A stretch of DNA of 64,000 bases from Laspinema palackyanum D2a (GCA_025370845.1 JAMXFF010000002.1:274342-338341), one strand, 5' to 3'; positions 17,844 to 27,135 are shown, numbered from the stretch's first letter. Numbers and translations are program-made. Notes: generated by a model from the letters alone, not told the origin.

Positions 17844-18644
17844 TTAAAATTCTCTTCGAGAAAAGATTAAATTAGCGATCGCCAACAGCAGCACGATGTA
17901 AAATAAGGCATAAATAAAATTGAAAATTAAGGTCATGGCATCGGGTAATATCCCATAGACGGCTTGATTTTTGAGGTCTAACCGGGATAAGTCGGGTAAG
18001 ATTAAATATAACCCTCGGGTAATCGCTTCAACCGTGGGATTTTTACTCAGTTCACCGGCGGCAACGATATCCTCACTGAGGTGTCCCATCACATAAACGG
18101 CAAAAGTCAGGAGGGTTGCCAGTAACGAACTGGTAAAGACACTTAAGGCGATCGCCACCGCCGTCAGTAAAGACAGTTCTAAAAACAGATAAAACGCCGC
18201 AACGAGCAGACTCCACAGGGGATAGTTTACCTGAGATAAACTCATCAACCCTAAATATAACCCCATCGTCACCGTAATCAGGACCGCTAGAACCGCACAG
18301 AGTCCCAGATGTTTGCCAACGATAAATTCAGCGCGACTAATGGGTTTAGCCAGCAAGACAAGAACGGTGCGATTTTCGATTTCATTTTGGATCGGTGCAG
18401 TTCCGACAAATGCCGCAACGATTAATCCCAAAATGCCGATCGCCGCAATTCCCAAATCCAGAAGAATTTTGTCCTCAGTGAGAACAGCATATTCTGGGAT
18501 AAGGCGCATTGCCCCGATAAAAAATAACCCAAACACCATGATAAAATAGAGGACGCGAGCGCGAATCACTTCCCAAAAGACATTGTTTGCGATCGCTAAC
18601 GTTCTGCCTGGGTTCACCAAGACACCTCCTCGCTTTAATTTCAA
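17844..18644 (-). CDS. fraE: FraE-type ABC-2 permease, filament integrity
   Basis: A 266-residue ABC-2 type permease with about six membrane helices (for example YFIMVFGLFFIGAM, LGIAAIGILGLIVAAFVG, LLATLLTFAVYVMG, FNFIYALFYIVLLLAIANLIF) and the cytosolic motif NEIENRTVLVLLAKPISRAEFIVGK. As the third gene of a fraC-fraD-fraE-like set on one strand, it corresponds to FraE, which in Anabaena is needed for filament integrity and intercellular transfer. No ATP-binding partner is adjacent. The family is firm; the Fra assignment rests on gene order. Confidence 0.82.
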   Translation of the reverse strand: MKLKRGGVLVNPGRTLAIANNVFWEVIRARVLYFIMVFGLFFIGAMRLIPEYAVLTEDKILLDLGIAAIGILGLIVAAFVGTAPIQNEIENRTVLVLLAKPISRAEFIVGKHLGLCAVLAVLITVTMGLYLGLMSLSQVNYPLWSLLVAAFYLFLELSLLTAVAIALSVFTSSLLATLLTFAVYVMGHLSEDIVAAGELSKNPTVEAITRGLYLILPDLSRLDLKNQAVYGILPDAMTLIFNFIYALFYIVLLLAIANLIFSRREF

Positions 18645-18761
18645 CGGTTCTCGATTTTGCTATGAGCAAATTTTAAAGGAATAGGGGCTAAAATGCAATA
18701 GAAAAATCAAGGAACGTTGCCCAGTCAATCTATGCCTGAGAATCGCCTCTGTATTTCTATT

Positions 18762-19751
18762 TTAATCGAAGCCTTGCCCTTGGGAGGGGATGGGTCCGGA
18801 TTTGCGATCGCTCGCAGGTCCGCACTCTACCTCAGCCCGATCTAACGCCTCTGCGGGGGGGCGACTGCTGGCGGGTCCCCGTTGCCGAAAGGTCCGTGAG
18901 ATTTCGCAGGATTTTTCCAGATAATAGTCCTCCGATACTAAGGGCACCCCGTCAAAAATTGCCAATAAGGTAATGCCAAATCCTGCTTGACGCTGAATCA
19001 CCGTTCCCCTCAATGTCCACCATTCATTTTCTTCAATCTCCGGTAACCTTTTCTTAACCGCATCTTCAATATCAATTCGGTTTTCTAGCAATCCCGAAAT
19101 CACTTGATTTGCGCGGGGCCACTGTTGCCCATCAATCTGTTCCCGAAGGAAAGCTTCCATCTCATTAATCATGATATTTCCTTGGGGGATTTCCGGTGCT
19201 TCAATTCCTCGGGAAATAGCAAATGAACTGCGGGTAAAATCTTCTGCTAATAAGGTGGGATACTCCCGTAACCACTGATTCATTACAAACCCAAATTGTA
19301 ACCATAAACTTACTAAAACATGAAATAAAAACATCACCGTTAATTCTTTACGAATTGAGATGGGAGGCCAACTGGGTAAGAGTCGCCCTCTAAAAAATTT
19401 CGGCACGGACCGCACCGAAGCAGTCAGCAGGGGCCAAGTAACAACAATTGCTTGATGCCGCCAATTTTCAGGTAAATCATCGAACAAAATAAGACTGAGT
19501 AATAATCCCACAATCCAAGGACCGATCTTGATGCCAAATAGTGTTATCGGTCGTTCCCATTGCCACCAAGCCGTTCCCACCACAAAAAATATCAATCCCC
19601 CGGTATGGGTGAAATGATAGGCATTCTCAGCCGGGGGAACAAGCAGCCAGGAAAAGGCAGAGAGCAACCAAGAAAATATGCTTAATAAAATAAAAGTTTC
19701 CCAACAAAAAGGTCGGGGAGGTCTCAATCTATCAATACAGTATTTGAGCAT
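18762..19751 (-). CDS. fraD: FraD-like septal membrane protein (DUF5357)
   Basis: A 329-residue membrane protein with five hydrophobic segments in the first half (about 20-38, 50-64, 70-90, 99-113, 136-158) and a soluble C-terminal region (about 160-329) with a low-complexity tail (GPASSRPPAEALDRAEVECG). This is the layout of FraD, a septal-junction component whose extracytoplasmic part shapes the cell-cell channels. The gene sits 117 bases before fraE and 117 bases after fraC, all on one strand. The organism shows no heterocyst genes here, so the role would be general filament communication. Confidence 0.82.
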   Translation of the reverse strand: MLKYCIDRLRPPRPFCWETFILLSIFSWLLSAFSWLLVPPAENAYHFTHTGGLIFFVVGTAWWQWERPITLFGIKIGPWIVGLLLSLILFDDLPENWRHQAIVVTWPLLTASVRSVPKFFRGRLLPSWPPISIRKELTVMFLFHVLVSLWLQFGFVMNQWLREYPTLLAEDFTRSSFAISRGIEAPEIPQGNIMINEMEAFLREQIDGQQWPRANQVISGLLENRIDIEDAVKKRLPEIEENEWWTLRGTVIQRQAGFGITLLAIFDGVPLVSEDYYLEKSCEISRTFRQRGPASSRPPAEALDRAEVECGPASDRKSGPIPSQGQGFD

Positions 19752-19868
19752 TTTAGTCGGTAAACAGGTGAATAACAGGAGTAATAATCAACTCAAGAAT
19801 GCGATATTTAGGCCAAATTTGTTAACAATTTTAAGCCCTATTTTTTCTTGCTTTTATCTCAAATAATT

Positions 19869-20390
19869 TCAAACTGTATTTTGAAAATTTTTTAACCATA
19901 AAACTAATAAAATAACACTATGACTATAGGAATGACCCCATAAAACAGCCATTGCTTGGCGGCGTTCGGGGGCTTTTTTGACTTTCCGAGTGGAATATCT
20001 ATAATTTTCTTCTAGTTCAGCCTCTGGTTGAAGTGGGTAAGCATAATCCACCAGTTTATTGAATAAATTTAAGCTAATTAGTTTAAGTGAGAAATTAGCC
20101 CAAAACACAAAAAATCCGATGATAAAGATTAAAGAGAGCCCCCCCTCGCCCAGTTTATTTAAAAAAACATAAGTAACGAGTTGGATTTTGAGAGGAGGTG
20201 AAAGAATAGGCTCGATATAAAAGAAGAATATCCAGCCCACACAAGCGGAAATTAAATTAATGGTCAGGGCATATTCAACGCTAGTTTTTCGGCTGACTTG
20301 ACAGCGCGCATAAAACACCGAGGATTCAATGGCGACGGAAATTGTTAAAAAAAAGGTTTGAAGTAAAATTGTGGGCAGAGGAAAAACCAT
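19869..20390 (-). CDS. fraC: FraC-like filament integrity protein
   Basis: A 173-residue membrane protein with three hydrophobic segments (about 4-20, 43-62, 85-105), a basic region with RRQAMAVLWGHSYSHSV near the C-terminus and a weakly hydrophobic end. Length, topology and position before FraD and FraE match FraC, a septum-located protein required with FraD for long filaments and molecule exchange. The start is followed downstream by fraD after 117 bases. Weak sequence conservation is expected in this family, so confidence comes chiefly from the three-gene order. Confidence 0.78.
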   Translation of the reverse strand: MVFPLPTILLQTFFLTISVAIESSVFYARCQVSRKTSVEYALTINLISACVGWIFFFYIEPILSPPLKIQLVTYVFLNKLGEGGLSLIFIIGFFVFWANFSLKLISLNLFNKLVDYAYPLQPEAELEENYRYSTRKVKKAPERRQAMAVLWGHSYSHSVILLVLWLKNFQNTV

Positions 20391-20467
20391 AATGGCTATT
20401 GGCTCCTAATCTTGCCTATTCTAGCTGACTGGGAGAGGGGATGGGGAGGATAGGGTTCATGTTCGTA

Positions 20468-20516
20468 GTAACGACTTTAGTCGTTACCGCGTTACTTGGC
20501 GGATGCCAAGTAACGC
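20468..20516. repeat. Palindromic repeat module GTAACGACT / GTTACTTGG, locus 1
   Basis: GTAACGACTTTAGTCGTTAC (20468-20487) is followed by a perfect 12-bp hairpin GCGTTACTTGGC/GCCAAGTAACGC (20489-20500, 20505-20516). The same modules recur at 29208-29230, 39333-39518 and 56975-56995. Confidence 0.9.
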
Positions 20517-20530
20517 TCCCATGTGTGGAT

Positions 20531-20647
20531 CCTCCCCATCCACCCCATCCACCCCATCCACCCCATCCACCCCATCCGCCAATCTGCCAATCTGCCACCC
20601 CATCCACCCCATCCACCCCATCCACCCCATCCGCCAATCTGCCACCA
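20531..20647. repeat. CCCCATCCAC minisatellite
   Basis: Two blocks of about four copies of a 10-bp unit are separated and closed by GCCAATCTGCCA-type spacers, giving a higher-order repeat. Open frames across it on both strands encode only Pro-His or Gly-Trp repeats and are artefacts. With the preceding palindromes it fills the divergent gap between fraC and the CobO-like gene. Confidence 0.92.
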
Positions 20648-20714
20648 ATTAGGGAAAAGGGGACGAGAACTCGGATAATAAGAGGTGAAGGCATTCATAA
20701 AAAATAAACGAGCT

Positions 20715-21845
20715 ATGACAAGAACTGGCATCGGCATTCGCACGGCTGTTTCTCAAGAGCGCATTGTAGGTCAGATTCACGTTTATGATGGCGCGGGGAA
20801 GGGGAAATCCCAGGCGGCCCTTGGAGTCGTGCTGCGTTCGATTGGCTTGGGTATTAATACGCCCCTGCAAAGCAGAGTGCTGTTGTTGCGGTTTCTCAAG
20901 GGTCCGGCGCGGCATTATGAGGAAGATGCGGCGATCGAGGCTTTGCAACGGGGTTTTCCGCATCTGATTGATCAGGTTCGCACGGGAAGGGCGGAGTTTT
21001 TTGGACCGGATGAAATTACGCGGTTTGACCGACTGGAAGCGCAACGGGGATGGGATGTGGCAAAAGGGGCGATCGCCTCGGGTCTCTATTCCGTGGTGGT
21101 GTTGGACGAAATCAATCCGGTTCTGGATTTAGGATTACTCTCGACTGAGGAGGTGGTTCGCACCCTGGATCATAAACCGGAACATCTGGAAGTTATTGCC
21201 ACGGGGCGATCGGCACCCCCAGCTTTATTAGAGATTGCGGATTTACATTCGGAAATGAAGTCCCACTATCATGCTGGAGGGGCGGAAAATGGCATTGATG
21301 GGATTGAAATTTATACGGGTGCAGGAAAAGGTAAGTCTACCAGTGCCTTGGGTAAGGCGTTGCAGGCGATCGGGAAGGGAATCAGTCACGACCAATCCCA
21401 TCGGGTGCTGATTGTGCAGTGGTTGAAGGGGGGAAGTGGCTATACGGAAGATGCAGCGATCGCTGCGTTGCGTCACAGTTACCCCAATCTGGTGGATCAT
21501 CAGCGCTGTGGTGGCGATGCCATTGTCTGGCGGGGTCAACAGAAAGAAATTGACTATGTTGAGGCAGAACGGGGGTGGGAAATTGCGCGATCGGCGATCG
21601 CCTCGGGACTCTACAAAACCATTGTCTTAGATGAACTCAATCCCACCGTTGACTTAGAACTGCTAGAAGTTCAACCCATTGTTGATGCCTTACTCCGCAA
21701 ACCGAAAGACACCGAAATCATTATCACCGGGCGCTGTCAAAATATTCCCGCCTATTTTGAATTAGCCAGTGTTCATTCAGAAGTCTTCTGTCACAAACAT
21801 TATGCTAACCACGGTGTAGAACTCAAGCGCGGCGTTGATTTCTAA
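20715..21845 (+). CDS. Tandemly duplicated CobO/BtuR-like corrinoid adenosyltransferase-fold protein
   Basis: A 376-residue protein made of two homologous P-loop domains. Domain 1 (about 15-190) has Walker A GAGKGKS (26-32) and VVVLDEINPVLD (127-138); domain 2 (about 195-376) repeats these with GAGKGKSTS (202-210) and TIVLDELNPTVD. These are the hallmarks of ATP:cob(I)alamin adenosyltransferase CobA/CobO, normally a single-domain homodimer of about 190 residues. Whether both sites act on corrinoids is unknown; no other cobalamin gene is near. I chose the ATG at 20715; a GTG at 20685 would add ten residues that read into the repeat region. Confidence 0.87.
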   Translation: MTRTGIGIRTAVSQERIVGQIHVYDGAGKGKSQAALGVVLRSIGLGINTPLQSRVLLLRFLKGPARHYEEDAAIEALQRGFPHLIDQVRTGRAEFFGPDEITRFDRLEAQRGWDVAKGAIASGLYSVVVLDEINPVLDLGLLSTEEVVRTLDHKPEHLEVIATGRSAPPALLEIADLHSEMKSHYHAGGAENGIDGIEIYTGAGKGKSTSALGKALQAIGKGISHDQSHRVLIVQWLKGGSGYTEDAAIAALRHSYPNLVDHQRCGGDAIVWRGQQKEIDYVEAERGWEIARSAIASGLYKTIVLDELNPTVDLELLEVQPIVDALLRKPKDTEIIITGRCQNIPAYFELASVHSEVFCHKHYANHGVELKRGVDF

Positions 21846-21849
21846 GTTT

Positions 21850-21901
21850 GATAATGGATAGTTGATAATTATCAATTATCAATTATCAACTATCCATTAT
21901 C
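21850..21901. terminator. 21-bp perfect inverted repeat between convergent genes
   Basis: Arms 21850-21870 and 21881-21901 are exact reverse complements around a 10-base loop, only four bases after the upstream stop and 12 bases before the other gene's end. It is A+T-rich, lies between convergent genes and may act as a bidirectional terminator; the ATCAATT unit also recurs at 24722-24750. Confidence 0.65.
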
Positions 21902-21913
21902 AATTATCCATTA

Positions 21914-24619
21914 TCAACTGGCGGTGCCGGTGCGAACCAGCATCACGGTACAATCGCAACTGCGGGCGATCGCCTCGGGGATATTCCCCTTCACCACGGA
22001 GTGCAGTAAACCTTCCCGACTGGCCCCCAGGACAATTACATCACATTGGTCTTTTTGGGCCAAATCAATCAATGCATCCTGGACCGAGTTAGCGCAAAGG
22101 GAAGTTGAAATCACCGGACAGGTGACTTGCTGTTCCAGAAAGGCCAAAGCTTGGTCAAGGACCCCCTGATCGGAGCCATAAGTTCCGGGCCCAAACACTT
22201 GACAGAGGCGAATTTCAGGATTCGTGGTCATCGACACTAATCCCGGGAGTAATTTCACCGTAGCTAAACCACTCGGGCCACCCCGAATGGGAACCAGCCA
22301 GCGTTGAAACGACCGAGGACGGGGGAGGGGGGGGCGGTCCAGTCCAGTTGTCAACACGGAAATCTTGCCTGAGCGCTGGGTTTCTGGCCTGCGTCGCGAG
22401 GGGGAGAAGGAGGTTTTACCCATTTTCACCAAAATTGCATCGCAAGGGGCTTGGCGAATGATGGTATCCGCCACATTCCCAAAAATCCGCCCGGGAGTGC
22501 CGGTACTGCCTTTCCATCCCATCAACATCAGGTCAATATGTCGCTCGTCAATCGTTTCCAGCATGGCTTGGGCGACATCATGGGCCACGCGAACTTGAGT
22601 ATGGACGGGCACATTCCAATCCCGACCGATGCGTTCAGCAAGGCGCAATAACCGACGAGAGGGAATCGTGGTAACAGCGGTTTCATCGGGGGATTGGTGA
22701 CGGGAGATGACAATGGTTTGCAGACATTCCAGTTCATAGTTGCGCTGATGGGCGATCGCCACGGCCAAGCGGAGCAATGCCGGGGCGGTTTCAGGATTAG
22801 CCAGGGGGACGAGTAAGCGACCTTGACCTGTGGCGGGCGATCGCGTCTGATAGACCACATAGGACGGTGCGGGATGGGGTCCAAATCCCTGTTTTCCCGT
22901 GAGGCGATCGCTCTCAGCCCGAATGATATCCGTGCGCGTAATAATCCCCACCAGCTTTCTGCCTTCTGTCACCGGCACTCGGCTGAGATTGTAGCGGTTG
23001 AGTTGAAACAGCACTTCCATCAAGGTATCCCCTGGGGAGACTTTCACCGCCTGGGGAGTCATAATCTTTTCCAGGATGGTATCCGGGGGTAAATTCAGCT
23101 TAGAAATTTTTGCCAAATCCGACTGGGCCACCATTCCCACTAATTTCCCCCCCTCTAGGACCGGAAATCCGCGATGATGAGAGCGAGAGAATGCCTGGAC
23201 GACTTCCTCTATGGAGGTTTCGCGGGTTAAAGTTTCCACTCGGCGCTGCATGACATCTGCTGCGCGAATTTCACTGAGAATCGCATTCGGGGTGGCTTCT
23301 GCTTTGAGGTCAATGCCATTGAGTTTGAGTAACTTATCATACAAAGAACCGCTGTCAGCCATTTCCGCGACGAGATAAGATACCAGGGAACCAATCATCA
23401 GGGGGAGGACTAAATTAAAGTCTGTGGTAATCTCAAAAATCATCACGACAGCGGTAATGGGGGCTTTGGATACGGCACAGAAAAAAGCCCCCATACCTGC
23501 TAGGGCGTAAGTGGTGGGCAATCCGACACCAAGGAACGCAAATTGCCAGAGGCCCACGAGATAGCCTAAAGCGGAACCGAGAATCAGGGAAGGGGCGAAT
23601 AAACCCCCAGGTGCGCCGGATCCAGCAGCAATAATGGTTAGGCAAAAGTGACTCAGGAAGGCGATCGCCGAGGCTCCGGCAGTGGGGGATCCGGTGAGCA
23701 GGAACTCCCTCAACCCGCTATTATTGCGAAATAATGGCGGTAACAGGGCGATCGCTACCCCGCAAATTAATCCCGCCAGTCCCATCCGCCAAGGCAGGGG
23801 CACTCGGATCACCTTCCGGTTAAATTTAATACTCGCGAGAATGCCTTGGGTGAAGAGGGTTCCCAGCAAACCGGAGAGAATTCCTAAAACCAGGTAAAAC
23901 GGGATTTCTGGGGCCGTGAATTGAGATTGAAAGCCCGTTGCGCTTAAATTTAAGTCGAGACTTTTTCCCCCTAAAATTCGGGAGACAACGGCCCCAATAA
24001 ATGAGGCGAGGATAGCTGGACCTAGGGAGAAGGCTGAAATATCATGGAGAAGTTCTTCAACGGCAAAGAGGACTCCGGCGAGGGGGGCATTAAATCCAGC
24101 GGCTAAACCAGCGGCTGCACCCGCAGCAATCAATTGTCTTCGGTAATCTGGGGAGGTGGGAAACCATCGGCCAATTTCAGCCGCGATCGCCGCGCCGATT
24201 TGCACCGTTGGACCCTGCCGCCCCAAGGTCAAGCCGGACCCCACTGTGATCACGGTACTGACTAATTTAATGAAGGCAACTCGTAAATCGAGGGATAAAG
24301 GCACCCCAGCCAGGGCCGCCTTGACCTGAGGAACGCCACTGCCTGCTGCTTCCGTGGCAAAGCGTTCGACGAGAAATCCGGCGATCGCCCCTCCCATGAG
24401 TCCAATCATCGGCAACCCAATCCAAGAAGGCAGATTGAACGACGCATAGATCCGCCATCCTCCCAACCATCCCACCCCTTGTTTTAGGAAAACCGCCGCC
24501 AGTCCAGAGACCAAACCTATTAAACAGGCTTCAAACATGGCAAGCCGTTTTGGTCTCAGGAAAAAAGCTCGAAGCCTTGCCACTACCCAACTATACGAGG
24601 AAAGGGACTGGAGCCACAT
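21914..24619 (-). CDS. ClC-family chloride channel/transporter with CBS and universal stress domains
   Basis: A 901-residue membrane protein: ClC domain (about 25-440), CBS pair (about 455-575) and two UspA-like domains (about 595-725 and 760-900). ClC motifs are GSGVPQ (93-98), GRQGPTVQ (133-140) and GSGAPGGLFAP. The external gating glutamate of the usual GREGP is glutamine here (Q135, codon CAG on the minus strand at 24217-24215), a substitution that in E. coli ClC mimics the protonated open state. This suggests a passive or uncoupled chloride pathway regulated by nucleotides at the CBS/Usp part. Such ClC-CBS-Usp fusions are common in cyanobacteria. It is convergent with the CobO-like gene. 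Confidence 0.92.
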   Translation of the reverse strand: MWLQSLSSYSWVVARLRAFFLRPKRLAMFEACLIGLVSGLAAVFLKQGVGWLGGWRIYASFNLPSWIGLPMIGLMGGAIAGFLVERFATEAAGSGVPQVKAALAGVPLSLDLRVAFIKLVSTVITVGSGLTLGRQGPTVQIGAAIAAEIGRWFPTSPDYRRQLIAAGAAAGLAAGFNAPLAGVLFAVEELLHDISAFSLGPAILASFIGAVVSRILGGKSLDLNLSATGFQSQFTAPEIPFYLVLGILSGLLGTLFTQGILASIKFNRKVIRVPLPWRMGLAGLICGVAIALLPPLFRNNSGLREFLLTGSPTAGASAIAFLSHFCLTIIAAGSGAPGGLFAPSLILGSALGYLVGLWQFAFLGVGLPTTYALAGMGAFFCAVSKAPITAVVMIFEITTDFNLVLPLMIGSLVSYLVAEMADSGSLYDKLLKLNGIDLKAEATPNAILSEIRAADVMQRRVETLTRETSIEEVVQAFSRSHHRGFPVLEGGKLVGMVAQSDLAKISKLNLPPDTILEKIMTPQAVKVSPGDTLMEVLFQLNRYNLSRVPVTEGRKLVGIITRTDIIRAESDRLTGKQGFGPHPAPSYVVYQTRSPATGQGRLLVPLANPETAPALLRLAVAIAHQRNYELECLQTIVISRHQSPDETAVTTIPSRRLLRLAERIGRDWNVPVHTQVRVAHDVAQAMLETIDERHIDLMLMGWKGSTGTPGRIFGNVADTIIRQAPCDAILVKMGKTSFSPSRRRPETQRSGKISVLTTGLDRPPLPRPRSFQRWLVPIRGGPSGLATVKLLPGLVSMTTNPEIRLCQVFGPGTYGSDQGVLDQALAFLEQQVTCPVISTSLCANSVQDALIDLAQKDQCDVIVLGASREGLLHSVVKGNIPEAIARSCDCTVMLVRTGTAS

Positions 24620-24660
24620 GATCTCGTTTGCTATGAATATTTAAGTGGGGGAATTTGTAT

Positions 24661-24752
24661 CATTTGTCATTTGTCATTTGTCATTAAACGAAAGAACCCA
24701 TGACCAGCATCCAATGACAATTGACAATTATCAATTATCAATTATCAATTCC
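24661..24752. repeat. Heptanucleotide CATTTGT and ATCAATT tandem repeats
   Basis: About 3.5 copies of CATTTGT (24661-24685), then ATTATCA-type repeats (24727-24752) and reversed TGACCCA-like units to 24793. They lie between the starts and ends of two same-strand genes; the same classes occur at 21850-21901 and 37551-37672. Confidence 0.8.
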
Positions 24753-24802
24753 TGCCCCCTAATGACCAATGACCCAGGACAAATGACCCATGACAATCAA
24801 AT

Positions 24803-26116
24803 CTAATAAGTTTTTCCCGTAACCGAGAGGCCCTCTAAAATCAGAGAAGGGGTATAGCAAGCGCCATTCCATTCGGCATCCCCCCCGATGTCGATGACTT
24901 GTTTAAGAGCAGTATAGACATTTCCAGCCACCATTGTATCCTTGACACGCCCGATGACCTGGCCCTTTTTGACCCGGAAACCGAGGTCTACATTAATGGA
25001 AAAATCCCCAGAAATTCCCGTAGAGCCCCCGAGCATTTGATCCACAATGATCGCCTCATCTAATCCGGCAATCAGTTCAGCTAAAGATTTAGAACCCGGT
25101 TGGATGAGCCAGTTAAACAGACCCGGAGTGGGATAACTGCCTAAACCGGGGCGAAATCCGTTGCCGGTGGTGCCGATTCCTAGTAATTTTCCGGTGGTGC
25201 GATCGCTGTAGAACTGCTGGAGCACCCCATTTTGAATAAAAATAATCCGTTGGGTGGGGGTGCCTTCATCATCAAAGGGACAACTATAAGGCCCCGCATC
25301 CGGTTCTTGGGAAATGGTGAGAGACTCTGAGACAATCGGCGAACCGAGGCGATCGCTCCAGGGTGAGGATTGCTCCCAGACTCGCTTACCATTGATGGCT
25401 TCTTGGACTGTTCCCCAGAGCATATCCGCAGCTTTGGCCGTAAATAAGACGGGTATCCGGCCACTGATTGCCGGAGCATTCTCCCGACTCCAGCCTAAGC
25501 GTTGCAAAATTTGTTGAGCCACTCCAATCGGTTCTAGGCGTCCCCGTTGGGTTTGGCCGTCGGATACACTCAAGAAATCTTCTGAGCGAATCCAGTCAGC
25601 GGAGAGATAGCAACTTAAAGTGGTGTCTTTATAGCTACAATCCAGACCATTAGAGTTAAGCAGGCGGGTGGTTTCGCTATCGCAATCCCATTCTCCATTG
25701 CAGAGAATTTCCGGGTAGGCATCGCGAATCATGGCGATCGCCTCTTTTCCCCAGTCGAGTAACTGTTCCACCGGCACCATTTCCCCTAAATCGGGATAGG
25801 ATGCGGAACGGTTGTCCGTCATTTCGATAGTTTCCGGCTGTCCCAAGGTACTCAAGGCGATCGCCTTTTCCACCAAGGATTTCGGGTCTACCGGCCCATA
25901 AGCGACCGCTAAACCCGGACGCCCATTCTTCCAAAGTCGCAGCGCTGTGCCTTCAGATTGAGCACTTTCGAGTTGTTTGAGACGATTCGCCTCAAAATAA
26001 ACAGGGCGAGAGTGCGATCGCGACTGAAACACCTCCGCCGCCTCGACCCCTGCATGATGAGCCAGATCTAAGAGCTGTTCTGGCAGTTCCTCTGCTTGCA
26101 AATGTTCAGACCCCAT
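24803..26116 (-). CDS. TldD/PmbA-family protein, PmbA (TldE) type
   Basis: A 437-residue member of the TldD/PmbA fold. It lacks the HExxxH zinc motif of TldD, so it corresponds to TldE/PmbA, the non-catalytic half of the TldD-TldE protease that trims peptides such as microcins and degrades CcdA in enterobacteria. Recognisable segments include DEGTPTQRIIFIQNGVLQQF, GNGFRPGLGSYPTPG and QMLGGSTGISGDFSINVDLGF. A tldD partner is not in the window, although cyanobacteria often encode several members. Soluble, no signal peptide. Confidence 0.88.
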   Translation of the reverse strand: MGSEHLQAEELPEQLLDLAHHAGVEAAEVFQSRSHSRPVYFEANRLKQLESAQSEGTALRLWKNGRPGLAVAYGPVDPKSLVEKAIALSTLGQPETIEMTDNRSASYPDLGEMVPVEQLLDWGKEAIAMIRDAYPEILCNGEWDCDSETTRLLNSNGLDCSYKDTTLSCYLSADWIRSEDFLSVSDGQTQRGRLEPIGVAQQILQRLGWSRENAPAISGRIPVLFTAKAADMLWGTVQEAINGKRVWEQSSPWSDRLGSPIVSESLTISQEPDAGPYSCPFDDEGTPTQRIIFIQNGVLQQFYSDRTTGKLLGIGTTGNGFRPGLGSYPTPGLFNWLIQPGSKSLAELIAGLDEAIIVDQMLGGSTGISGDFSINVDLGFRVKKGQVIGRVKDTMVAGNVYTALKQVIDIGGDAEWNGACYTPSLILEGLSVTGKTY

Positions 26117-26253
26117 GAGAATTCAAGGATGAAGGATGAAGGGTGAAGGGTGAAACAGCTAGGGTAAAATCAGAAATATCTTTCCCTAACGGTTCACACT
26201 TGTAGAACGCAACTGGATGTTGCGGACGCGACAAGACTTCACACTTCACAACT

Positions 26254-27135
26254 TTACGCTAAGTTGAGTTCCTGTAATAGCCAAAATCCTGCAAAAGATT
26301 CCGAATTGGGATCGGTTTGAATGGCTAAAAAATGCACCCCTTGGGCTTTATCCTTAGTTTCGGCAAATCCAGCCGCTTCGGCGCGAGTGGTTTTATCCGT
26401 TAAATTGGCCAAAATCCATCGCTCATTAAACCCTGTTTCTAAAACCACCTGTCCGGGTTCTTCCAGTTCGGGTTTTAAAAACCCTAACTCTAGTCCCGAC
26501 ATCCATCCCGCTAGGGCTTTCGCCCGATTTGAGAAGACAATCATCCCCGGAATGATGGTGTCTGTGCTGATCTGAGGCACTAAACTTTTTTCACCTAAAA
26601 TGGGAAAGGCTTCTCCGAAGCCAATATCCCACTCGTTCATTTCTGCAAAGCTACCCGCCTCCAAGGTGACGAATGCCCAGCGATCGCCCTGTAGCGCATC
26701 GGGAAGGCGTTCCGGTTTCGGCGTTTCAAATTGCACCGAAGGGGTTAACCCCGCCCCTTGAAACCCCGGTTCTAGGGGATAAATCGTATCCATCCGTTCC
26801 TGCAACCAACGGTAGAGCGCGACGGTCCGCCGGGAGGGTTTGGAGGTAATTCCCAAATCCTTGCAGGCTTTTGTGATCATATTGTTCATCTGGCGACGGA
26901 AAAAGCGAATCTGCGTCGGCGGTTTGCCAGCCTGGGCGATCGCTTCGTTGATGGCATCTCCTAACCACACCGAATTGACTTCGCTACTGGAACAATATTT
27001 TGAAAAGCGCAACAACTCTTCTTCCGTGGAGCAGGTATCGGTCGGACTCTCACAGATGAGCACTTCCCAGCGCTTTTTGCCATTCTCATCGAGAATCGGT
27101 TTGGAGTAAAAATCTAGTTCCCACGTTTTGCTCAT
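26254..27135 (-). CDS. Tab2/Atab2-family RNA-binding protein
   Basis: About 293 residues, beginning MSKTWELDFYSKPILDENGKK, with conserved RFFRRQMNNMITKACKDLGI, SRRTVALYRWLQER and the C-terminal GFWLLQELNLA. In plants and algae Tab2/Atab2 promotes translation of photosystem I and II mRNAs (psaB in Chlamydomonas). The cyanobacterial homologue is soluble and presumably binds RNA. I set the start at 27135; an earlier ATG at 27213 would overlap the divergent rtcA start and adds a basic, unconserved 26-residue extension. The genes rtcA and tab2 share a 69-base divergent gap. Confidence 0.9.
   Translation of the reverse strand: MSKTWELDFYSKPILDENGKKRWEVLICESPTDTCSTEEELLRFSKYCSSSEVNSVWLGDAINEAIAQAGKPPTQIRFFRRQMNNMITKACKDLGITSKPSRRTVALYRWLQERMDTIYPLEPGFQGAGLTPSVQFETPKPERLPDALQGDRWAFVTLEAGSFAEMNEWDIGFGEAFPILGEKSLVPQISTDTIIPGMIVFSNRAKALAGWMSGLELGFLKPELEEPGQVVLETGFNERWILANLTDKTTRAEAAGFAETKDKAQGVHFLAIQTDPNSESFAGFWLLQELNLA

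Noticed and set aside
20531..20647. Possible CRISPR array in the CCCCATCCAC repeats
   Set aside because: Units are 10 bp, without unique spacers of 30-40 bp, and no cas gene is near.
20416..20743. Frames rich in HPP or WGG repeats around the 20.5 kb minisatellite
   Set aside because: They are translations of a 10-bp tandem repeat; 10-bp periodicity gives open frames on both strands.
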